Source: Simmondsia chinensis
Lineage: Eukaryota; Streptophyta; Magnoliopsida; Caryophyllales; Simmondsiaceae
NCBI GenBank assembly: GCA_018398585.1
Contig: JAGTTD010000007.1
Span: forward strand, 9,575,320 to 9,639,319
Length of the DNA: 64,000 bases
Direction of reading: 5' to 3'
Shown: in pieces, positions 44,272-55,839 of the stretch
Position numbering within the stretch: position 1 is the stretch's first letter
Layout: every line of letters starts with the position of its first letter
Made by a program: the position numbers and the translations under genes
The notes under the pieces: model-generated
The model's input: only the letters and a program-made list of their open reading frames with translations
The model's database searches: none
Told to the model about the DNA's origin: nothing

Positions 44272-46385
44272 TGTTGGAATATATGTCCTTAAAAACACAT
44301 AGTTAGTTTTAAATGTTAAATAAATAAAATTATTTTATTTATTTTTTGTTGTCTGATTATATTTTATGAGTCAAACATGCGTGATTGTATTTCTAAAATA
44401 TTCCATGAGATAGACGTTGTCCAAAATGACGTATTAGGTTTGGTTTAAGAGGTGAATAAGATTGAACCACGAAAAGACTTAGATCAAGCTAATGACATGT
44501 TGTCAAAGTATGTTCGTAGTCGGTGATAAATTTGGACAACTAGTCTAATAAGACTATAATTTGATACTTTCGATGACTTGTCTTGGTCATGTGGATAGGG
44601 ATCCAAGAGTATTATGCTGTGTTTTCAATAAGATTGGAATACTGAGTCAGACCACCTGAATTAGTTTTTTCTTTAACTGCTATCAGAAATAATTAATTCT
44701 GTAAGAGGATAACTCTAAATCCAAAAAATAGCCTGACTCGTGCATGGAATACTGATTGCTTGGATGCCTCAAATGATGAGGTTAAAAAGTGAATAACCAG
44801 GAGCTTACGATATTAGTAAAATGCATGAAGTGTGGCAAGAATGGACATTTTACTATGAATCTACAGTGTAAGATGTCCCGCTAGTTGATTTGCAAATATA
44901 CGAACAGATTCTAGAATCTTTGGCCAGAGTATTCCATATATTTGGCATTTGAAATTAATAAGAAATTGTTTATGTATTATGAATTGCTCGAGAAGGGCGA
45001 GTGGGGAACTACGTGATAGATGTAAGAAAAATAACGGTAATATTTAAAGTTGTTTTTGCACACGGATATCTAATAGAGGGGTTAATTATCGTAATAATAT
45101 TATTTGGAAAATTTTTGTGTGAATATATTTAATTCTAGAGTAAAATAAAACTTATTTAGTGGGGAAAATTTTATTTAACGATAATCAATTGTTATCATGA
45201 GATGATAATCAAATTTCATCCATTTGAAGGTAGAGTTAGATTGTTCCTGAGGTCTCTCCACAAGCCTCTACTTAAGAACTATTTGAAAATATTTAAAAAT
45301 AAATTTATGAGATGAATTATGAGTCGGTTCCCAAAATAATGCTAAAAAATAAAAAAATTTAAAAAATAATGCTGAAAAAAATATATTTCCAAATCTACTA
45401 TTGAACCGCGTTTACAAAACGCGGCTTTAATAAACCGCGTCCATAAACCGCGTTTAAAATTACTATAAACCGCGTTTTAATAACGCGGTTATGTTATTAA
45501 AACCGCGTCATGAAGACGCGGTTTATTAAAGACAAAACCGTGTCATGAAGACGCGGTTTATTGTTGTTATAACCGCGTCTTCATGACCCGGTTTACTAGG
45601 TTTATCTAAAAAACCCCGGCCCATTCATTCACACGTGCTCTCTCCGCTGCTCTCACCGTCTCTCTGCCTCTTTGTTGTTAACCCACCACCAGTCACGTCA
45701 TTCGCCTCCTCCTTTCTTTTGCTTATACACTGGAGATCTTTCAAGTACTATTATTGGAGTTATTTGACCTCCACTTATGATGTTGGAGCTTACCATTATG
45801 GGATCAATATGATAATCATCACAAATTGCGGCATAATAAAAACTATAAGCGAACAAAAAAGTGAAGAATTGCGGCATAATGGTAAGTATAGGTGAAAAAA
45901 AAATGGGATTTTGGATTCTTGACTCTAAACCGCGTTTTGTAAACGCGGTTCATGGGTAAACCGCTTTTAGTAGACACGGTTTATGTTTAAGTGAACCGCG
46001 TTTAGTAAACGCGGTTTATACTTAATTAAACCGCATTTCTTTGATCCCGTTTTATTAAAATTTAAACGCGTTTTGTAAACGCGGTTCAACAGTAGATTTG
46101 GAAATATTTTTTTTTGGGCATTATTTTTTTAATTTTTTTATTTTTTAGCATTATTTTTGGAACCGACTCATGAATTATTCATTTATAAAATAAATTAATT
46201 AATTTTGATAAACATAGTTAATGAGAAGAATTATTTATTCATAAGATAAATAAATTTACTTTACAAAATATATTTCATAAGATGAATTAATGCATGTGGG
46301 AATTTAAACAAAAAAATAAATTTTTAAATGAAAAAAAACAGCATGGGCTATCCGCAACAAACGCATTCAACCAATTATTGCGCGA
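44272..46385 (+). repeat. Left LTR of copia C, interrupted
   Basis: Aligns with 48839-50100: TTTTAAATATTAAATAAATAAAATT-type start, TTCCATGAGATGGACATTGT-like block, GACTTGTCTTGGTCATGTGG and AGATTCTAGAATCTTTGG, all in order. Without the 849-bp insertion and its 9-bp duplication about 1.26 kb of LTR remains, matching the length of the corresponding right-LTR part. Confidence 0.8.
45321..46169. mobile_element. Non-autonomous Mutator-like element with CCGCG palindrome arrays
   Basis: 849 bp with a perfect 9-bp target duplication ATGAATTAT (45312-45320 and 46170-46178). Terminal inverted repeats of roughly 105 bp start GAGTCGGTTC and contain GATTTGGAAATAT-type stretches and CCGCGTTT. Inside the terminal repeats sit arrays of CCGCGT...ACGCGG palindromes (about 45404-45600 and 45928-46088), for example AACCGCGTCTTCATGA followed by CGCGGTTT. 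Between them, 45605-45925 is unique. No transposase. An 86-codon frame at 45635-45895 has no recognised domain. Confidence 0.85.
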
Positions 46386-47850
46386 CCTGTTTATGAGAAA
46401 AAGGTGTCATGAACACTAAGGGAAGAGTCCACTTAGGGCAAGCATCTATTTCTGGAATTAGGAACCTCAAGAGGGTAAAATAAAACGTGAGTCAAAATAG
46501 TTTTGCGGCTTTTATGAAAGCACTAGGCTTTAAAAGGAATTGCATAGGTACTTAGATACTATTGTTGCCAAGACCGAAAGCCAACATGACAAGATATTTG
46601 ATATCATGTCTCTTCTAGTTGTGACTAGTAGGTGATTCACCAGTGTACTAGTGAATGAGTTTTCTGTAATGGCATCAAGAGGTAGTACTTTAAGTCAGGG
46701 AATGTAGTTTTATATTTGAGTAACTATCTTGATGTACTTTAGAAATTTGATTTCTTTTCACTATTTTTGAAATAGTCTTTTAGTTATTTTTTTTGAAAAA
46801 TACACTGATAGTTATTCAAATAAAATGTTTATCTAAAAGGTACATTAGTAGATAGTTGACTTATTTTAATCAAAATTATGTTAATGACAATTTATTAGTA
46901 TAATACAAGCTAGGTTATGTAACCATATAAAAGAAGAAATTTCAGAAACCATATAGCTTTTAAGTGGTACTTAATCTTAGGTCATATTAATCAATATGAT
47001 TCAAAAATGGTTTGATTTGTCTTGTGGATAATTAAGCACTTGAATGATAATCGATATGGAATCATATTTGAATTAATGGTGATTGAAAGTGTTTTCAAGA
47101 GTAAAGAGAGTAAGACCACTATGTTGCCAGGACTTGTTCATATATATTGTTTATGGACTGCTAAAAGTTCATGCAAGCGGAAGCGATGAGTATTTCATAA
47201 AATGTTTATGAATGACTACTCAATTAGTTGATGTATACATATACTTATAAAGACTGAAGTCTTGAATTCTTTGAAAGGTTCAAATAATTAAAGACTTAAG
47301 CTGGAATTAGTTGGGTAATTATATCAGGTCACTTTGGTTAGATCGAGGTGGTGGTTTCAGGAGAATTCTTATTTGTCCTTACTACAAAGAGTTATAGAAA
47401 GGATCAATAATGTATTATTGAACATGGTAAGATTTATATGATGAGTCACGTTTACATGTCAAAAGGTTTGCTATGTAAGATGTTTCAGAAAGTGTTCTAA
47501 GAATATAATAGATAGCTTATGTTGGATAAATTGATCGTAAGAGATACTGTGGATAAATTGATCGTAAGAGATACTGTGTGTATACAGCCTAATACAACTT
47601 ATAGTATAGATGGTGTATTATATATATCATCAACTAGATTATTGTCACAAAAAGTACGTGAGAGCTTAGGTGTACTGAGAGGATGGTCAGGGTCACCTGA
47701 CAAATTCATGTCTTTAGTCTTAATGGCTAAGGATGATGATAATCTGATCCTTTAGAGTAAAATTAAACTCTTAAATATAAAGAGGTAGACCACTAGGTCG
47801 GGGCAATAAAAGTTAAGATAAAGTAATTATATTTAAACTAAGTCTGGGAA
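46386..47850 (+). pseudogene. copia C internal region, integrase-side remnant
   Basis: Strongly decayed plus-strand sequence. Only short copia-like words are visible, such as SLWLDRGGGF near 47330, resembling the integrase block around the second Asp. The open frame 47519-47755 has no firm domain match but carries a perfect 27-bp in-frame tandem duplication. gag is not recognisable. Assignment is mainly by position between the LTR and RT. Confidence 0.4.
47523..47578 (+). repeat. Perfect 27-bp tandem duplication
   Basis: GGATAAATTGATCGTAAGAG plus ATACTGT occurs twice head to tail without mismatch (about 47523-47549 and 47550-47576). In one frame it doubles the nine residues DKLIVRDTV. Confidence 0.9.
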
Positions 47851-48838
47851 CTTGTAAAGGCTTCGAAATATATTAAGTCCGTTAGATTGGATCTAAATGG
47901 ATCTACAAGTATATGGAGTTGAGTGGACATGAAAGTAGAGACCTTCAATGCTAGATTGGTGGCAGTGGGTTAATACCCTATAGGAAGATATCATCTTTGA
48001 TGAGGCCTTCTAGCTAGATGCTATGCTTAAGTCCATAAGGATACTCTCATCCATTGTGCTTCATATGATGAGATATCAGAAAGTGGAAATCAAGACGATG
48101 TTCTCTGAATGATTATCGTAAAAGGTTATGTATATGTTACAACCAGACAAAATTGTTGCCAAGAATAAAGAGCATATAGTATGTAAACTGAGGAAGTCTA
48201 TTTGTAGAATTAAATGAGCATCTTGTTCATTGAATAGTAGATTTGATGATGGATAATAAAGTCCTAGGGTTTTGAATTAATGGTTAGTGAATCATCAGTG
48301 TACGAGTGACATGACAAGAAAATAGGGACTTTCTAAGTGTAGTATATAGATGGGATTCTACTCATTAAGAATGGTGTAGAATCATCATGAGCTGTTAAGG
48401 TTTGTTTGTCTAGTTAATTAAAAGCGAAAGACCTAAGATGAGCCAACTATGTTCTTAGGGTCACGCTTTCGCAAGATTCAAAAGAAAGTATGTTGGGTTC
48501 ATCATGGATCGGTTGTTTTAAAAGGGAGTTTAGGCATTTGACATTAGAATTTTTGTTTACCCTTATATTGGGAGTCATTAGATGGTGAAGAGCGAAGCAG
48601 TCTTGCATTGCTTACTTTACTATGGAAGTTGGATACTTGGTAGCTATGGAGTTTTTGAGTAGAGTACTTGACTCAGAAGGTTCCTTATAGATAAAAGCAT
48701 GCCAAGAAAAAAAAAAAAAAAAAAGAGAGAGATAGTAACATATCAGTATTAGTTTAAGTTTATAGTTAAAGAGTTGACAAATCCCTAGGAGATGCTTTTG
48801 CAATGTAGACTATTTGGGTTTAATGACAAGTGGAAGAT
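47851..48838 (+). pseudogene. copia C RT and RNase H remnant
   Basis: RT: KVETFNARLVAVG (47932-47970), then in other frames AMLKSIRILS-like and DEISESGNQDDVL sequence, KNKEHIVCKLRKSICRIK-like sequence (48165-48220). RNase H: RAKQSCIAYFTMEVGYLVAM (about 48590-48650) corresponds to the copia 'KQxxIALSTxEAEYxA' block. A purine-rich AAGTGGAAGA directly precedes the right LTR (48828-48837), a candidate polypurine tract. Frames are broken. Confidence 0.65.
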
Positions 48839-50778
48839 TGTTGTAAATGTATCCTAGAAAAACCCAATTATTTAGTTTTAAATATTAAATAAATAAAATT
48901 ATTTTATTTATTTATTGCTTTATTATGTTGTACCAATTAAACATGTGTGATTATTTTTCTAAAACGTTCCATGAGATGGACATTGTCTAAGATGACGTGT
49001 TAGGTTTGGTTAAAGTGGTTAATAAGAATGAACCACAGAAAGACTTAGATTAAACTAGTGACATGTCGTCAAAGTATATTCGTAGGAAGTGATAAGTTTG
49101 GACGACTTGTCGATAAGACTATAATATGATACTTTTGATGACTTGTCTTGGTCATGTGGATAAGGATCCAAGAGTATGATGTTGGTGTTTTCAATAAGAT
49201 TGAAACACTGAGCAAGACCATTTGAATTAATTATTTCTGATAGAATTATTTCTTTAATTGCTATCAGAATTAATTAATTATGTAAGACGATAACTCTAAA
49301 TCCAAGAAATAGTCCGAGCTCATACATGGATTGTTGATTGCTTTGATGCCCAAAATGATGAGGTTAAAAAGCGAATAACCAGGATCTTACATTGTTGGGC
49401 AATTTCATAAAGTGTGGCGGGAGCAGATATTTTACTTTGAATCTACAATGTCAGATGTCCCCTAGTTGATTCACAAATATATGAACAGATTCTAGAATCT
49501 TTGGTTAGAGTATTCCATATGTTTGACATTTGAAAATAATACAGAAATTGTTTCTGTATTATGAATTGTTCGAGAAGGGCGAGTTCGGAACTACGGTGAC
49601 AGATGTGAGAAAAATAATGATACTTGTTAAAGTTCTTTTAGCTCACGGATATCGAATAGAATTGTCGTAATAATATTATTTGGGAAATTCTTGAGTAAAT
49701 ATATTTAATTCTAGAGTGCAGTAACACTTATTTAGTAAGAATTAAGCTTTGTTAAATGGTGGTCAATTGTTATCATGAGATGATAATCAGATTTGATCCA
49801 TTTGGTGCTGAAGTTAGATTGTCCCTAAGGTTCCTCTGCAAACCTCAACTTATGCACTGTTTGAAATTATTTAAAAAAAATTTATGGGATGAATTATTTA
49901 TTTATGAGATTAATAAATTAATTTTGCTAAACATAATTCATAAGATAAATTATTTACTCATTAGATGAATAAATTTATTTTACAAAATTTAATTATAAGA
50001 TGAATTAATATATGTGAGAATTTAAACAAAAAAACAAAATTTAAACCCGTGTACAGTAGGGGCTATCTGCAACAAATGCATTCGGAAAAACAGCTCGTGA
50101 CAGGACACTTTTGGGCAATTCGTGTGCTCAAAAGTGGGCTAGTGATACAGTGACACATGGCATCAACTATTGATGCGCTGCTCGTGCGTGCTGCCTAGCT
50201 GCCCCGTTTGACCAAATTTTTTTGTATATAAATATGCACGTGTTACATTGGAAGTTTTAGTTAAGGTTTTAGGTTTTGGAACCTAATTTTCTTCCACAAA
50301 AAAAAATATAATATTATTTTAGGGTTTTTCTAAATTAATGTTTAGCATTATTTCTCCCACGACGAAAAACATAAAACTATTTTAGGGTTTTTCTAAATTA
50401 AATATTTTGGAAGCCCACACTCCAGTGCTAATAGAGGTCATAGCGAAAAAGATCTCGAGGTATCAAGAAGCTTTCTTTTTCTAATTTCAGATCTTCAAAT
50501 TGGAGTTTGGATTCGTGCTTCAAGTATTTTTAAATTAAGTATTTGATATTTAATTTGTTCTTTCCTTTATTTCGTTTATTCTACGTACCATCTTTATACT
50601 TATTTTATTTGATGTTTTTCGATTGTCATAATATAAACCAATTAGAGTAAGATCTAGGTCTAATTAAATAGTTTAATTAGATCAAGGCATTAAATTTAAA
50701 ATTAAGAATTTTAAATTAGTTCTCCGCTGCGCCCGCTCTAGTTGTTTAGGGAAAATTTTTTGAAATAAGTTCCCAACA
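48839..50778 (+). repeat. Right LTR of copia C
   Basis: 1940 bp from TGTTGTAAATGTATCC to TCCCAACA. The first 1.26 kb matches the left LTR; the rest is missing there. It contains a probable promoter (TATATAAATA at 50225). The partial LTR at 63637-64000 is from the same family. Confidence 0.8.
50225..50234 (+). promoter_or_regulatory. LTR TATA box
   Basis: TATATAAATA followed by GCACGTG about 550 bp before the LTR end, in the position expected for the U3/R boundary of a long LTR. Inferred from sequence only. Confidence 0.45.
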
Positions 50779-50859
50779 GTAGGGTTAGTGGTACTTGTTG
50801 TGCAATAAGGGTTGATCCATCAAAAAGACTCATTTTGAGAATTTAGAGTGGGCAGTCAT

Positions 50860-52210
50860 AATTGTAGTGAGTTTTGTGGGGACTATTCCTTCTAGTTCTA
50901 GGTTGAAGATGTTGGGGTCTAGTGCAAGGGGTATAGTGGTTGTTCATCGTGGTGTGGAGAGGAGTGGTGGTGGAATGAAAGAAAAACCACCAAGTGGCTC
51001 AAGATATGAGTTTGGGATATTATGTGCCCAAATAAGAGTTACAAGATCGTAAGGTTGAGCAATGGGTTACGGATAGGATAATTTCAATTTTGGTGTTAAT
51101 CTAGATTAGGGTTAAAGGTGTTGAAACATGTAGCATGTTAAGGAATTTTTGAGAAGTTGGTCCTAGTTAGTTGGCTATGAGTCGTTGTTGGATTTGGTTT
51201 TTATAGATTCCTTTGGCGGTTCAGGTATCATTGATTTTCTCTACCAAGTAGGTTGTTAACACATTGGTCTACTTTTGTGTGTGTAGTGGGGGTGGTGGGG
51301 TATAGTTTTATTGGAGCATGGTGTATGCTAGCAATTCAGCACCACACTGAATGACTTATGCACTAACCCATTTCTAGTTGGGGATGTTCGTTCATCTTGA
51401 GGGAAGTGAGTTTTAGAGTATGAGTTAGAGTATGACACTTGAGATTTCTTAGATTCTATTGAGTGTCCTTGCCTTAATATATTGTTAGTGGCTGGGGCAT
51501 TGATTACCTGGTAAAATAGGAAAGGGGTGACAAACAGATTGAATCCAAAATGTATCATGCTATTGGGAGTTTCCAAAGGCATCAGACCATGAGGGCTAGG
51601 GCTTATCTTTATTAGCTTGGGTATTTTTGATCATATGTCTACCTGGTTATGATATTTGATGATGGACCATGGGTGTGTGTGTGTGTGTGTTGGGGGGGGG
51701 GGGGGGGGGGGGGGTGTTGGTTTGTTATATTCTCTAATTTGTCCCATTGTTTGGAGAATTATAACCCTTCAATGGAGGACGCTTGGGAGGGGTTAGTGGT
51801 AGGTACTCATTTTACAGAGTATTTGAAAAGCATAGGGCAATGAAATTAGTTCTGAGGCAAATTCATATGAGTGTGATAGAATGTATTCATACTTGGGTTG
51901 CCGAAGTGAGAGAGGAGCTACAAATGCTTTGGCTATAATTGAAGGATGAGCATGAGGTATTGATCTGTATATGGGAGAGTAGCTATAAGTTGTGGCTGCT
52001 CAGGCTTCTAGAGGGTGAAGTAAGTTCTCCACAACAGAGGGCCAAGCTTCAATTTTTAAGGTGTAGTGATTCTTCTAGAGGGTATATTTATGCTCGATTG
52101 AAGGCATGACATAAGGCTGATCGTATTATGCCTCTTAGTACTCATATGATGTGGAGATTACACAGTTGGATTGGACTGTGAAGGAATAAGTCAGGTTCTG
52201 TTAAAGGATA
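50860..52210 (+). pseudogene. Eroded L1-type LINE ORF2 (endonuclease to pre-RT)
   Basis: Plus strand, several frames. Traces of the AP-type endonuclease: DFLDSIECP and VAGALITW near 51450-51510 (compare the 'DFxDCL..SG.xFTW' block of plant L1), NRLNPKCIMLL, then FISLGIFDHMSTWL (51610-51650), a decayed 'LPxGISDHSP' motif with Ser lost. Next WFVIFSNLSHCLENY and EDAWEGLVVGTHFTEYLKS (51718-51837), the segment after the endonuclease. Then VLRQIHMSVIECIHTWVAEV and QQRAKLQFLRCSDSSRGYIY (52030-52090), the 'FxxQKAxIxWLxxGDxNTxFFH' block before RT. A (GT)n plus G tract at 51673-51714 interrupts it. Confidence 0.55.
51673..51714. repeat. (GT)n followed by a 23-base G tract
   Basis: Nine GT units then T and 23 consecutive G residues. 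Hypervariable and G-quadruplex-prone; length in the assembly is uncertain. Confidence 0.9.
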
Positions 52211-52399
52211 TTAGGGTAATAAGCTGCTCCTAGTGCTGAGATTCTTCTTGCCTTGCCTTCCTAGTTTCTCCCTCGTCATAAGAGCCCCCAAGAAGCTCAA
52301 TACATCAAGGTATAGCTCTCCAGATGCGTATCACTAAGCCTTTCTCCCATTAGAAGTGTGCTTGAGATGGTAGTCGAACCATCTATTAAACTAGTGTCA

Positions 52400-53990
52400 C
52401 TTTAATTGTCTATATGCATCCTTCTTTAACATGTCCTGTCTCCACCATCCTCTGTGTATGTTTGTGGCTTAGCCTTGTGCACAAGCAATTAGCGAACACC
52501 TTCTTCATAGAATTTGGCCTCTACGATGTTGGAGCAAGCCAAGAATGCCATGTTATCTTCTATGACAATTTCATATCTGTCATGATTCCATAAGACTAGA
52601 AATTAAAGTAGAGATGAAGCGATATAGTAATTGGTAAGAAACTAGCCAATCCCTTCCATGGAGTGCATTATAGCTTCAAGTGGTACCTATTAAGAAGAAA
52701 GTTGGCAGCTCACTCAAAGTGCCGACAATCTTATATCCATTGTGATGATCACTGCCTTGGGTTTGATGGTGAATCTTGAGAAGCCATATATGGTGACATC
52801 TCAAATGATTAGGTTATCGTAGGATTTACCTATGAATCTGCAAATATAATGAGGGAGGATGTTTATAATAACACCATTGTCTACCAAAACTCTTTCTATT
52901 ATCTGTAGAATCTAGCCTTAATATATAAAGGTTTGATTTTGAACGATTTTAATTTTACTCTCATGTGTAGCCTTTACCTCTTATACTGTCTCCACATGCT
53001 CTACCTCACTGAGAGCTTTTCCATCCCCCTTGAGTTGTTTTGTTCAGTCTCTATCCTCAATTCAAGAGGCGACATTACCGTAGTCCTTACGTTGGCTTAG
53101 GCCAGCAACAACCCAAACTGAACTTATTATTGATCATGTCCTTCTTTTGAAGCTGGATCATCCTCCGAATTGTAGATCACTCACAACCTTATGCTTGTTG
53201 CAGTTTGTTTACATTGTCCTCTACCTCATTGTCCAACCATCCATGATACAACTTCCCAAGAGCCTCAAGTATGCATCCTTCATCATGAAATGAACAAGAA
53301 CTACTCGGCTGAACTGAGATCCAATGCATCTTGAATGGAATATATCGTTCATGTCTGACCCGATGTGCATTAGACTACTATCACCATCAATAAATCTATC
53401 AAGCATCACGATATGTCACTGTCGTTCCTCACTTAACTCAAAATTTAGGAAATGGGGTGGAGATAAGATTGAGAGCTGAACATCATGACTTTTGCCTGAT
53501 TCAATCAGTGACTAGGCCTATCAATCCTTTACTCAAGGTAAGTCACTTAAGATAACACCCAACAAGATTAAGATAAAGTAAACTAATTTGGATCACCAAT
53601 CCAATATGAATTCAATTAAGATTAAGGCTTGACAGTCAAAACTTTAGACCAATGGCACCAGTTAAATCCACTATATGGGGCGAATACAAGAGACTATAGA
53701 ACAAAAAAAATATAAGATATAGCTTCCTAACATCGTCATTGATACTTTGATTGTATTGCAAAAACAAAGTTGACTTATGGTACGACTACTCTTACGGAAA
53801 TTAAAAGAGAAGAGCGAAACTGTGGGTTAAAATGCATATGAAATTATGAAGTGGTAGTTGCACCCTAACTAAGTTCGCGGTTCCATTACTTATAGACTCT
53901 AAGTCCAAATTTCTTCTCCAAGATTTATGCAAGCAAGCTTCACCTTGAGCTGTACAACACTTAATCAATTTCAACCAAAGATGGAGTTCA
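52400..53990 (-). mobile_element. Second fragment of the Tat-type gypsy family
   Basis: Diverged copy of the protease region of 23500-24600. For example 52499-52545 (ACCTTCTTCATAGAATTTGG, TTGGAGCAAGCCAAGAATGC) aligns with 23813-23866, and 52590-52760 aligns with 23907-24075. 53450-53900 resembles the Tat LTR (CTACTCTTACGGAAATTAAA against CTACTCCTAAGAAAAAACAC). The RT-to-integrase part is absent. No end is precise. Non-coding by decay. Confidence 0.6.
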
Positions 53991-54437
53991 TTGAGGTTCA
54001 TATCTTTCTTCTCTACATCTCCATCCTCTCTACAACTTTCCTTAAGGCTAATATTTGCTTTAGCTTCTTTGATGACTACTTCAAGATTGAGCTCTTGCCA
54101 TACTAAGGTAGCGTCATCCTTGAATGCACATTTTTCTCAAATCACCTTCTTAATTATGTGCCAAAAACATGCATCATTTAATAAAATGGCACCATTTCCC
54201 AGCCTATTATTTTGCTGGGTAAACGTTCTTTATTTTTGATGTGTGGGACTAGCTAAATATTTATATGAATTTTTTGTTTTTGTAATTAAATTAAGCATTT
54301 GTTAAAAGTCAAATTATAACCATATACTATCAAACAACTAGCAAGCCAAATAAAAATTAACAACTCGCACTATCCTTGATCATGTGTAATGTCTCATTGA
54401 TAGAAAATTAGTACTAATCTAGCATCCTAGTATCTAA
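53991..54437. other. Unassigned spacer before gypsy C
   Basis: No recognisable element end or gene; the plus-strand open frame 53991-54239 has no domain. Confidence 0.4.
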
Positions 54438-54841
54438 TGCAGCGAAGAAGAAAATTGGAAATGGAAGTCCAACGGCCTTCCTTTAATTTCTTATTGCTAA
54501 AACAATTAAGAGCAAAAGGGTAAAAGTTTTAATCCTAATTCTCACAATTCGAGAATAAGATAAAACTCTAAAAACAATGATAACTTTAGAGAAAAATTGA
54601 ATGAATGAAAACCCTAGTCGTCCTCTTCTTTAAATAGAGGAGTTAATTTACCTAAAATAAAAGACTAAAATTAAAAGAGATAAATATAAATCTACTAATC
54701 TAAACTAAGCTTTCCTAATTGATGTTAAACTCCTAATTCCCATTTACACCCTATTGCGCGTCTTCACCCAAACCGCCAAGCTATCCGTCTTGCCAAGATC
54801 CATCTGTTATATTACCCGCTAAGCATGAAGGCGCAACTGCA
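54438..54841 (-). repeat. 3' LTR of gypsy C
   Basis: 404 bp on the plus map, TGCAGCGAAG to GGCGCAACTGCA. It matches the right LTR, including TTGAATGAATGAAAACCCTA and TTACCCGCTAAGCATGAAGG. On the minus strand it is preceded by purine-rich CCTAGGGAGGATGA, a candidate polypurine tract. Confidence 0.85.
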
Positions 54842-54899
54842 TCATCCTCCCTAGGCTAGAGAGAATTCAACCTCGAATTCCCAAACGAATCACCTGGGT

Positions 54900-55800
54900 C
54901 ATTATAGCCAAAGTAAGGGACAAGGCATTTGAAATTCAAGACGTATGAAGTTCTCATACCACTTTGTAGTTGTTGGCGGTATGCATAATTTTTTATCTTC
55001 AATAATCCTCAAAGGACCAATCTTCCTTGCCATTAACTCGTTGTATTCGCAAGCTGAAAACCGTTCTCTAGTCAGAATCACCCATACATGTTCACAACTT
55101 GTAGTTGAACTCCCCGGCGTTGCTTGTCATTCGCCAACTTATACTTGGCACTTCCCTCAAGTAGCCATGCTCGAGTTTGCTCGTGTATCTCCTGAAGGCT
55201 GGAGATGAAGTCCTCCGCCTTGCCATGTAAGACGAGTAAGATTAGGTACTAGAGCAAGGTCTATTGGAGAACAAGGAGCGAAATGGTAAACAACTTTGAA
55301 TGGCGGAAAACCAGTGTTCCTATTTATCTATTTGTTGTAGGCGAACTTGGCTTGGTACAACTTCTGATCCCATCCCTTATTGTTTTTGATAACAAGACAT
55401 TGGAGAAGAATACCCAAAGGACTATTCGTTGCCTTAATCTAGCCATCCGTTTAAGCGTGCTGTACAGTGTTGAAAGAGAGAGGTGTTTGCCATCTTCCAT
55501 AATGTCTTCCAAAATTGGTTCACAAACTACACATCCGTATGCGAGACAATGCTAGTTGGTAACCCACGAAGCTTGTACACTTCTCGGAAATAAAACTAAG
55601 CCACATGTACCACCTCAACGGCTTTGTTGCAACCTATGAAGAGCGCCATCTTGGAGAATCCATACTCCTCTGCATCCTCGGTAACCCTAGCACAAAATCC
55701 ATACTGATATCGGCCCAAGATAAGTAGTACTCACCAGCATGAGCGTCTTATCTTGGCCCATGTGTCCCTAATTATGCTTCTCCTAAATGATCTTAAGGCA
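54900..55800 (-). pseudogene. gypsy C integrase remnant
   Basis: Minus strand: after the zinc region the core shows YGFSKMALFIGCNKAVEV, then GLPTSIVSHTDV (second Asp), FWKTLWKMANTSLSFNTV and, in place of 'QTDGQTEVVN', a block TDG*IKATN where the catalytic Glu is Lys. KFAYNK and FPPFKVVYHFAPCSP follow. The C-terminal domain continues to about 54900. Stops and frame changes throughout. Confidence 0.7.
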
Positions 55801-55839
55801 CAAACTTGAATCCTAAATCATAGTCGATTCCTCTTGAAG

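Larger units (their letters stand above)
44272..50778 (+). mobile_element. Ty1/copia element C with long LTRs
   Basis: Plus-strand element from TGTTGGAATATATG (44272) to CCCAACA (50778). Right LTR 48839-50778 (1940 bp). The left LTR starts at 44272 but loses similarity near 46385, so its 3' third and the primer site/gag region are deleted. Flanking 5-mers are GTTGG (44267-44271) and GTAGG (50779-50783), a target duplication with one mismatch. The left LTR hosts a Mutator-like element (45321-46169). Internal remnants of integrase, RT and RNase H are copia-type. Confidence 0.8.

Noticed and set aside
45635..45895. 86-codon frame inside the Mutator-like element
   Set aside because: No recognisable transposase or other domain, and the composition follows the non-coding interior.
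45404..46088. CRISPR-like repeat array
   Set aside because: The repeats are imperfect palindromes with irregular spacing inside inverted terminal repeats, in plant nuclear DNA.
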